Shown: positions 1 to 14,816 of the stretch, one piece after another
How the letters are laid out: every line of letters starts with the position of its first letter
Numbering within the stretch: position 1 is the first letter of the stretch
NCBI GenBank assembly: GCA_016946835.1
Contig: JACVTC010000144.1
Coordinates: 275,001 to 292,500, forward strand
Origin: Neocallimastix lanati (nom. inval.)
Taxonomy: Eukaryota; Neocallimastigomycota; Neocallimastigomycetes; Neocallimastigales; Neocallimastigaceae
Direction: 5' to 3'
Length of the DNA stretch: 17,500 nucleotides
Translations under genes and position numbers: made by a program
Notes under the pieces: generated by a model
Told to the model about the DNA's origin: nothing
What the model saw: only the letters and a program-made list of their open reading frames with translations
Databases searched by the model: none

Positions 1-168
1 TGTATATATATATATATATACATAAACAATAAAAAAATAATCAGTTATTAAAAAGTTAAATAAAATAACAATAATTTTTTTTTTGTTATTAAGAAGTTAA
101 ATATAATAAAAATTAATAAAATATAATAAAATACAAAAAAAAAAAAAAAAAAAAAAATAATTAATTAC
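1..168 (-). other. Start of flippase intron 6, running off the left edge
   Basis: Donor GTAATT at 168-163 follows VPETIDYLIH, where P4 proteins normally continue with AGIK and the TGDK hinge motif. I see no AG acceptor on the minus strand down to position 1. The stretch contains a 23-A run (135-157) and a TA run (about 3-20). The protein tail encoded by reading through the donor is Phe-rich and is not coding. Confidence 0.85.
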
Positions 169-6060
<5,892 letters not shown>

Positions 6061-6398
6061 TTTTTTTTCTCTTCTAATTTAATAATAATAATAATGATAA
6101 AATATATATATAATAATTTCTAATATATTTCCAATATTTGGATATTCTAATAAATTAAATATTTATTGAGTTATAAATGTATTTTATTTTTCTAAATTAA
6201 TATTAGTTTTTTTTTTATGAATATTGAATAAATAAAATAATGATAATGATAATAGAAATAATGATATAATAAAATGAAAAGTATTTATATATATTTTTAT
6301 TTGTTGATATTGATTAATAAGTTAGATTGGAAAAAACATATAGGATGATACTTTTTGTTTAGTAATAATAAATATAAATAAATATTGTTATATTTTTT

Positions 6399-6432
<34 letters not shown>

Positions 6433-8702
6433 AATTATTTGCTTCAAGAATAAAAAATTTTAAATAAATATATTGAAAAGTAAATAAATAAAAAAAAATT
6501 TTTTTTAATAAATATATCGAAGAAAAAAAAAAAAAAAGGAAAATAATTATAATGAAATAATAATAGAAATAATAAAAATGAAATATGTTTCTATCTATTT
6601 AATTAAAAAAAAATATAAATTATATTGAAAAGAAAGAAACTAAATTTTGATATATTTATAAATAAGGTGAATATAAGATTTTTATATAATATTATAGTGA
6701 GTAATTTTATGTATAAAGCATTATAATATTAATTTAAAAATATTTGATATTTATAAAAAATTAATAGAATAAAAAAATAGACTTATGTTTTTATTTTTAA
6801 TTTTTTTTTTATTTTTATTCTTTGTAGTAATATAAGTTTATAATTGCTGTGAATACATTTATAAGAATAAAATGTTTTCTTAATAATTTAGAAATATGAT
6901 TTTATAATAATTTTACTGGTATAATAAGAAAACATATGTTTGAAAAATTGATCGCTTCTTTTTTATTTTTAACTATTATTATTATTTATAATGATATTTA
7001 TCCATTATTATAATTTATTGTAATATTAATTGTTATATATCTTTATATAATTATATTATTATAAATAAAATGACTGGTTTACTAAACTATTCCATAATAA
7101 CATAGATACTAAAGTAATTCAAAAAAAAAAAAAAAAAAAAAAAATTAAGAATAAAAATTAATATATATATCGAAAAAATATTTGAAAGCTAATTTAAATG
7201 TCAAAAACTTTAAATATTATTCAAATATAATTTTAAAATTTTAAAGTATATATATAATAAAATATATATAATATATAAATATATAATTTTATAATTATAT
7301 TACGTCAAAAAAAAAAAAAATTCAAAAAAATTCAAAAAATATTCAAAAAAAAAAAAAAACGAAATTAATGAAATTAATGAAAAGAATAATTTATATGATA
7401 TTTAAAATAATAAATATATTTATATAGAATTGTATATAAAATTTTATTGTATATATTTTATAGAGACTTGATTAGATAACTAGATAGCTTTAAAATGATA
7501 ATTATTCATCATATATATATATGTAAGTCATTATGTACTATACAAAAATTAATTTCTTTATATCTTGCTTGGATTTTTAATTAATATATGTATGTATAAT
7601 ATATAAAATATACTGTATTTATTCCAAAAAATTATATCATTATTGAATGATACTTAATCTTGTATTTTTTAATTATATAGAATATATTTCCTAATAAAAA
7701 AAGGAAATTAGAAATAAATAATATATATTGATGTAATAGTATATTTTTTATTATAAAACAATGAATATAATATGATTTTTATTATTATTATTATTATTAA
7801 CCGTCATAATTATTTTTATTATTTAAGCTTAAATTAATATTAAATTTAATCATATTTAATCAAATAAAAAATAGAAAAGTATTAGTTAATAATATATTTT
7901 ATGAATAATTATGCTTTAGAAAGAAAAAAAAACAGGTTATACCTAATTTTTTTTTTTTTAAAATTTAAATTTTAATTTTAATAAATACTATTAGATATAA
8001 TTATTAATAATATTAAAATATTTTTTATAATAAAAAAAAAAAAAAAAAAACATATTTTTCCGTTAATTAAAATTAATTTAATTATTATTATTATTTTTTT
8101 TATTCACTATACTAAAAAAAAAAAAAAAAAAAAAATAATTCATATATTTTATCATGATATATTAAATAAAATTATAAATTTGAATAATTTTAATTGGAAT
8201 AATATTTCGTACATATTAAAAATAAAAAATAATAATAATAATATAATAATAATATATTTAAACTTTAAGATTAAGAAACAAAAAGAAAAATTTTTTTCTG
8301 TTAGTGTAATAATAATTAATAGGATTATAATAGTTAGGATTAACTAGAGTAACATAAATAAATAGTTAAAAAACTAAAAATCAAAAACTTAAACTGATAC
8401 TAATATTTATAATAATAATAATAAGGTATTGCTGAATATATGAAAAACTATCAATTCCATTAAAACACTCAAAGAGTAGAAAAAAAAGCTAATGATAGTT
8501 TATGCATATATATATATACATATTAAAAATTAAGATGAGTATAACATTAATTTTTTATCATGTATTTTAATCCATGTAAGTAAGAAAAAAAAAATTAACA
8601 TAAAAAAGTAATTAAAAGAAATTTATGTAATACTAGTAAATTAAATTAGTAAATTAAATCAAATAAATAAATATAGTTGATATTAACCTCATAATTGGTC
8701 AT
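6061..8702. other. A+T-rich intergenic DNA, no gene seen
   Basis: This stretch holds the probable flippase promoter at its left end (minus strand, TAATAA-rich). It also has many A or T runs (about 6401-6428, 7121-7144, 8033-8050, 8115-8135) and short TA and ATT runs. An 11-bp inverted repeat lies at 6872-6882 and 6925-6935. No open frame looks coding, and I found no tRNA-like B box. Confidence 0.75.
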
Positions 8703-9033
8703 AATACTAATACTAATACTAACACTAATACTAATACAAATACTAATACTAATATACTAATACTAAAACTAATACAAATACTAATACAAATACTAATACA
8801 AATACTAATACAAATACTAATACAAATACTAATACAAATACTAATACAAATACTAATACAAATACTAATACTAATACTAATACTAATACTAATACTAATA
8901 CTAATACTAATACTAATACTAATACTAATACTAATACTAATACTAATACTAATACTAATACTAATACTAATACTAATACTAATACTAATACTAATACTAA
9001 TACTAATACTAATACTATACTAATAGTAATACA
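8703..9033. repeat. ACTAAT hexamer and ACTAATACAAAT dodecamer array
   Basis: Three blocks. First come irregular ACTAAT copies to about 8767, including one TACTAAC. Then follow eight exact copies of the 12-mer ACTAATACAAAT (8768-8863), then 25 exact ACTAAT copies (8864-9013) with a decayed end. The 12-mer is two hexamers with one substitution that spread by unit duplication. Confidence 0.95.
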
Positions 9034-9104
9034 AGAATTATAATAATATATAATAATATGATAATAATAAAAGAATAAAAATGATATAATTGAAAAAGTT
9101 TAAA

Positions 9105-9222
9105 TTCTTGTTATAATAAAGTTTTTGAATTAAAATTTAAACTTTATTTCTTGTTATAATAAAGTTTTTGAATTAAAATTTAAACTTTATTTAAAATGAG
9201 AATTAAAATTTAAACTCTATTT
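9105..9222. repeat. 43-bp direct tandem repeat, two copies plus part of a third
   Basis: The unit begins TTCTTGTTATAATAAAG and ends near AATTTAAACTTTA. Copies lie at 9105-9147 and 9148-9190. A partial third (GAATTAAAATTTAAACTCTA) starts at about 9200. AAGTTTAAATT just before copy 1 is the reverse complement of AATTTAAACTT inside each unit, so the array can form hairpins. Confidence 0.88.
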
Positions 9223-10449
9223 TTTAATCATTTTATAATTATTAGTTTTATATATTTTTTTGTTTTATAAAATAAATCATTTTATATATGAAAGCGTTTA
9301 TGACATTTGACATTAATTACTATATCTTTTTTTTTTATGAAATTAATGTTAGAATTATATATAAATTATAATATTAATTAATATAATTATTTTTTTTAAA
9401 ATATTAATATATAATTATTTTTTTTTTTTTGTTATGAAATTAATAAATATATGAATAATATTCTTAACATTTTTTTTAAAAAAAAGATATTCCTATTATA
9501 GGATAAAAAGCATGAATGATAATATTTAGATAAATATATATTAAAAGAATAGATTCTCTGTTATTTTTGTATTGATTATATAAAGTTTTGGTTTAAAAAT
9601 ATTTTAAATTTAATATTGGTATATTAATTTATTATAAATAAATTTTTTTTAAGATGGAATGATTAATAGAAGTGAAAAATTAAATTACCAATAAAAGGCA
9701 AAATTTGAATAAATTAAATATAGTGAAATTAAAAATTTTATAATATATATATTATAAAAATTTATAACTAATCATCAATTAATTATATCAATATAAAATA
9801 ATAATAATATTAAAAAAAAAAAAAAAATTAAAAAATATCAAGTATCATTAATTAGAATTAATGAATGTTAAGATAAAAAAAAATTAATTTTAATATTATT
9901 TTTATAATGAAATACATCTAAATTCCAGTAATATTAATATTATTTATTATGTAATAGAATAGAAACTATTAATAAGATTATAAAAGTGTAAAAAGTAATA
10001 TAATAATAATACAAAATTTAATCGCTTTAAAAGATCTAAATCTTAATAATCAGTTTATATTTACTATGACTAATTTTTTTTCTTTTTTTTTTTTTTATTA
10101 ATAATTAACCTTTATTAATTTTAATTTTATTTATTAATTTTTTTTTTTAAATTAACATGTATATGTTAATTTAAAAAATATGTGTTATGGTATTTATATA
10201 GAAATCACGTGTTTGATTCAAAAACTAGAGTCCAAAACGACATTAATTATTATAAACCCATTGACTTGCTGAAATATGAAAAATCAACGACATATAAATG
10301 TAATATTAAATAGTATTTATTAATAAAAAGTATATAAAATTCTATTCTAATATCAATTATTAAATAAAACAAGTGAATAATAGGTATAATATTAGTAAAT
10401 TTTATTCATATACTGATTTTATTTTATTTATATATTTATTTTTTTTTAT
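9223..10449. other. A+T-rich intergenic DNA upstream of the pseudogene
   Basis: There is no coding frame. It includes the palindrome at 10143-10178 and a patch at 10181-10300 that is clearly less A+T-rich than its surroundings (with CACGTG and CCCATTGAC). That patch could be a relic of the 5' part of the pseudogene or an unrecognised RNA gene; I could not align it to either. Confidence 0.6.
10143..10178. repeat. Perfect palindrome, 16-bp arms, 4-bp loop
   Basis: The arms TTTTTTAAATTAACAT and ATGTTAATTTAAAAAA flank GTAT. The arms are A+T-rich, but each has a matched C/G pair. No target-site duplication was recognised. Confidence 0.85.
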
Positions 10450-11193
10450 AATTTAGATTTTTTATTTAATTTTAAAATAGAATATTTATCATTTCTTCTT
10501 TCTGATTTATATTAATAAGATTCCATCTGCTACGGCAGTAAGTAATCATGATTCATTTACCACTAATTTTGAATATCATTTTAATACACCAAATTCTTAT
10601 CATAATTCTGAGTATACCGATATTATTCCAGGATATAACTATTTCTTTAAATATATAACAATGCTCTTGTTGTGGTTTTGTAAACGAATTATGATCCATG
10701 TTATGATTTTATACAACTTATTTGTGATGCTATTAAGAAAATATTCAAGTACTGACTAGAGAATTGCAATGTTTCATCATGATATCTATGAAAATGGTGA
10801 ATATCATTCACATGAATTTCATATTACTGATGAATTATATCCTTGTTTAACTAAACTATTCGATAAAAATCATTTTGAACTTGCCATAAATGGTCATGAT
10901 CATGTTTATTCAGCATCTCAGTTTGATAGCTATACTAATAGTAAAAAAGATGGATATGAAATAAGCAAAATAAAAAAAAGGAACGCTTTATATATAAAAG
11001 ACAATTACTCAACTTTAAACTTTACATCTTTATTAATGAAAAGCCAAATTATACTCATTATTATGATTAAACGTTTTATTCTACTTTTGGTATTTTAGAA
11101 TTTAAAAAGGAATCGGAACAAGAAAGATTAAGTATTACTTCCTATGAAGTAGGAACACATACAATAATCGATGGACTCTATATTTTTTTTTAA
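10450..11193 (+). pseudogene. Decayed metallophosphatase paralogue of the 14817 gene
   Basis: It aligns with residues from NLD (after motif GDQAD) to PYIF of the intact gene at 14817. Intact pieces: NLDFLFNFKIEYLSFLL; KIPSATAVSNHDSFTT (the metal motif GNHD has become SNHD); IIPGYNYFFKY; RIAMFHHDIY; INGHDHVYSAS; FGILEFKKESE and RLSITSYEV. Breaks: a one-base shift and an in-frame stop just before KIPSATA; about seven residues missing before IIPGY; a shift near 10660 with GAA changed to TAA; a shift back near 10755 with a Trp codon changed to TAG; another shift near 10980; one more stop; then stop TAA at 11191. In the RIAMFHHDIY-SYT block I count about 38 of 59 residues identical to the intact gene. 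Signal peptide, dockerin, transmembrane helix and tail were not found. The open frame at 10769-11098 is only one fragment of it. Confidence 0.93.
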
Positions 11194-11313
11194 AAAAAAA
11201 GTTATTCGTCGGCTTGATGAGATAATTAAAATTTATAGATATTTAAATTTTAATAAACTGATTAAAATAATAATAATAATAAATGATATAATATATATAT
11301 ATATATATATTAT

Positions 11314-11426
<113 letters not shown>

Positions 11427-11429
11427 ATA

Positions 11430-11532
11430 TCAATATTTAATAAACAAATGTGATATCATTAAATCAAATGCATCAGAGTAAGATTCAAAATCAAATTTTG
11501 GAATATTATTATTATTTAAATATGTTCTTTCA
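11430..11532 (-). pseudogene. Possible coding relic, unrecognised
   Basis: The minus strand reads NNNNIPKFDFESYSDAFDL then MISHLFIKY and a stop at 11432-11430. Codon content is less A+T-biased than its flanks. Stops or a frame change sit just upstream (NNMKEHI in another frame). It could be the decayed last exon of a gene together with the 11734-11859 segment. No family was recognised. Confidence 0.28.
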
Positions 11533-11733
11533 TATTATTATCTGAAAATTGTAAATTAAATATCATTAATTAATTAATTAATTAATATGTTTAAATCATA
11601 ATAAAATAAAATAAAATAAATAAAATAAAAATAAAAATAAAATATGAAGAAAGAAGTTTTTTTCTTTAAATAGTTTTTTATTAATAAGTGTTGAGCAACA
11701 AAATATATTATATAATATTTTAATAATTATTAA

Positions 11734-11859
11734 TTAATTTTTTTTTTCTAAAAATTTAATAAATGAATGTATTCTACTGTCAATATGAATATTATTTTCA
11801 ATTAATTTATTTATTAAATTATAAATCCAATTTACTTTATTTAACATCTCAATTGCCAT
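11734..11859 (-). CDS. Short ORF or relic exon, 41 codons, unrecognised
   Basis: It reads MAIEMLNKVNWIYNLINKLI, then ENNIHIDSRIHSFIKFLEKKN and a TAA stop. The composition (Trp, Asp, Arg, His, Met) looks more protein-like than the surrounding repeats, and a helical character is plausible. A stop lies just upstream of the Met, so it is either a tiny stand-alone frame or the relic of an exon. No domain was recognised. Confidence 0.25.
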   Translation of the reverse strand: MAIEMLNKVNWIYNLINKLIENNIHIDSRIHSFIKFLEKKN

Positions 11860-11866
11860 ATTAATA

Positions 11867-13685
11867 TTTTATAATATAAATAATTTGAATTAAAAAAAAA
11901 AAATAAAAATATAAAAATAAAAATAAAGATTAATAAGAAAATGGTACTAATGAATTTTGAAAATATGTCGATCATAATCATATTATAAACATTAGATGTA
12001 TTTGTATCACAAAGCTACAACATCCATTGTAATATCCATATCAATTTATAATAATGATTAACCACAAATTCAAAAACTACAATTCATAGTGAACCAATAA
12101 TGGCCACAATAACGAAGAATTTTTATCCCTATCTCTATAATTACTTATAAAGTTACAAATTATAATTAAAATACTGAGTAAAAATATTTATGTATAGTTA
12201 TCCCAAGGGATTGTTGTTATCAATGTAAAAAAAAATATTATGATATAAAAAAAATATAATAAAATAAAGTTAATATTATAAATAGTTTTATGATAAAAAC
12301 TCTAATAATTATGTAAAAATAGTAAGAAATGAATTTTTTTTTCTTCTTTTTTTTTATCTTTTTTTTTTTTTTTTTTATTTTTTTAGGAATTTTTTTTAAT
12401 ATAAATGAAAAATATATTTTTATAAAAAACATTATAAACACTTATTTAGAAGAACTTTTAAAATAAATTTAAAATTAATAAAAATAAGAAAAAAGAAAAA
12501 AGATAAAAGCAAAAATAAGAAAAGAATTTTAAAAATATTAATTATTCAGGTTAAGTTAAAGTTATTTATTTTATCTTTTTTTTTTTTTTGTTATTTTTAT
12601 TTTCTGTTACAGTTAAAAAAAAAAAAATTTAATAATTTTTATACTACTGAAATTGACTATAATATATTTAAAATATATTGTAAATCAATTCATTAATTGA
12701 TGGAAGGTTAATTCATTAATTTTTAGGATTGCTTATATGTTACACAAAAGGTAACACAAACTTTTTAATACAAAGTTGAATTTTGACATCATTTTTTGAA
12801 TAAAGTTATATCTGTTATACATAAAATTGAATATTCAAAAATATAATATAAAAAAAAAGTGATTTTTAATAATTATTATAAATATTCATTATTAATTATT
12901 TTTTTTTAACATATGACAATATTATTCAATGTTATTTAGTGTAATCTTTTATAGTATATGTAATATATTTCGTTTGTAATAAAATTTTTTAATAATAAAT
13001 AATAAATAATAAATAATAATAAGGATTAGATAAAGTATTTCAAATTTAACTATCATGTAGTACAATAATAAAACTTTAATTTTATTAAAAAAAAAAAGTC
13101 TAATTTTTTTTTATTGGATTGGTGTCATTCACTTTTCATTGGCTGAATTTGTGCTGTTGAAATTATTTTTTTTTTTTTATTTTTCGTATAATACAATATT
13201 AATTAATATTTGTATCTATTAAATATTCAAATATAAAAATTTATTTTGAAATTGATTAAAATAAATAGAAAAAGTAAAATAAATAATAAAAGAATCTCTA
13301 TTAAATATAATAAAGTTAAAAATATAATCAAATAATTATATAATTATGATTATGATTATATTTTTAATTAAATTATATTAAACATATGGAAGGATTATCT
13401 TTATTTAATAGTCATTAATAATGAATAAATCAACATTATTTATTAGATTTAGATTGTATTATATTATAAGGAATTTGTATATATATATTATTATAAATTA
13501 TATATCATATGTATATTAATTTTTTTTTTTTATTTTTTATTTTAATTTTTATTTTTAATATCTTTTCTTTTTTATTAATTATATTGAAGTTATTCATATT
13601 GTATAATTTTTTATTTCAGGGAATAAATATAAATTTAAATAATATTAATATTAAATTATGTAATTATTACTTAATATTTATAATA

Positions 13686-13737
<52 letters not shown>

Positions 13738-14458
13738 TTTATATTATTTTTATTATATTTCAATTTAAAAAACATTAATAAAAAAAATTTTTTTTTTATT
13801 ATTAAACTATAAAAAAAAAATAAAGATAATAAATTTTTTATTAATAATTACTAAAAAATAGAAAGGGAATTTGTATATATAAATTATAGAAAAAATATTT
13901 TCTATAATAACAATATTATTATCAACTATAATTTTCATTTTAATATATATAAGAATTTATTATTTTAAAATAAGAATTTTATATTTATAAATTTCAATTA
14001 TTTTTTTTATAAATATTTACATTTAACGAATTTTTCATCTCTCCACTATTTAATATCATATCCAATTTATTATATATTTATCCATATATTAATATAAAAT
14101 TCATTTCTTTATTATAAGACAAAGAAATAAACGATACTTATATAATGATAAATAATATTATATATATAATTCCATCAGAGTAATTATTATATATATATAA
14201 AGGAAAAAGAAAAAGAAAAAAAAAAAAAAAAGAAAAAGATTAAATTTTTTTATATAAAAAAATATATATATAAAAGGAAAAATTAAAAACTCTTTATAAT
14301 AAAATTTAAAATATTAGAAAATATATATATACATATATATTATCAATTGAAGTAAAATTAGATTGTTTAAATAAACTATAATTCATACGTTCATTGAAAA
14401 TATTTAAATTTTATGTTATTATGCTATTAATAACTTTATATATATAATAAATGGAAAT
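11867..14458. other. A+T-rich intergenic DNA with unexplained less A+T-rich patches
   Basis: No intact gene. Patches with more G and C lie at about 11990-12220, 12660-12830 and 13110-13165. The last has three ATTGG (CCAAT-box complement) motifs. The 11990-12220 patch gives hydrophobic but stop-broken frames on the minus strand (SLLWPLLVHYEL, stop, FLNLWLIIII). A 43-T run lies at 13692-13734. A purine-rich A/G stretch sits near 14200-14240. Confidence 0.55.
13692..13734. repeat. Run of 43 T
   Basis: It is the longest homopolymer in the window. Such runs may be assembly-limited in length and are likely nucleosome-excluding. Confidence 0.95.
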
Positions 14459-14754
14459 TTTAAATTTTTAAATCCAATAAAAGTAATAATAATAACAATA
14501 AAAAAACAAAAGAAAAGTCAAGTCAAAGTCAAAAATAAAAATAAACAACAAATACAAAATATTAAAAGAAAAACTTATTCATATATGAAATTCTTAAGCA
14601 TATATAGAGTAAATTACTTTTATATAATCAGATTTAATAATTGAAATACATCGAGAAATTGTAAGTTTAAATTTAATTAAATTTTGAAATAAATTATTTT
14701 TATTTATTTTTTAAATTAATTTTTCTTTTTAATAATTTCATTAATTTTTATTAA

Positions 14755-14801
<47 letters not shown>

Positions 14802-14816
14802 GAAGTAAAATATAAA
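14459..14816 (+). promoter_or_regulatory. Upstream region and probable 5' UTR of the dockerin phosphatase
   Basis: It contains a C/A-rich stretch with repeated AAGTCAA (14515-14532) and a (TA)14 run (14759-14786). That is followed by 15 T (14787-14801) and GAAGTAAAATATAAA just before the ATG. T runs and TA runs near the start suit an open fungal promoter. No defined TATA element can be singled out in such A+T-rich DNA. Confidence 0.4.

Noticed and set aside
6872-6935. 11-bp inverted repeat (ATGTTTTCTTA / TAAGAAAACAT) as a mobile element end
   Set aside because: It is short, with a 42-bp spacer, no target duplication and no element-like content.
8703-9033. Telomere remnant or CRISPR-like array
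   Set aside because: The unit TTAGTA is not the TTAGGG telomere repeat, and there are no unique spacers between copies.
10769-11098. Taking this open frame as a 109-residue functional phosphatase
   Set aside because: It keeps only two of five metal motifs, and homology continues on both sides in other frames with stops, so it is a pseudogene fragment.
12238-12441. Minus-strand Lys/Ile/Phe-rich open frame
   Set aside because: Homopolymer translation without any complex sequence.
12738-12758. TGTTAC / GTAACA inverted repeat as a regulatory operator
   Set aside because: Six-base arms are too short to support a claim in this composition.
13509-13691. Plus-strand Phe/Ile-rich open frame
   Set aside because: Low-complexity A+T-rich DNA ending at the T43 run; it is hydrophobic only because of base composition.
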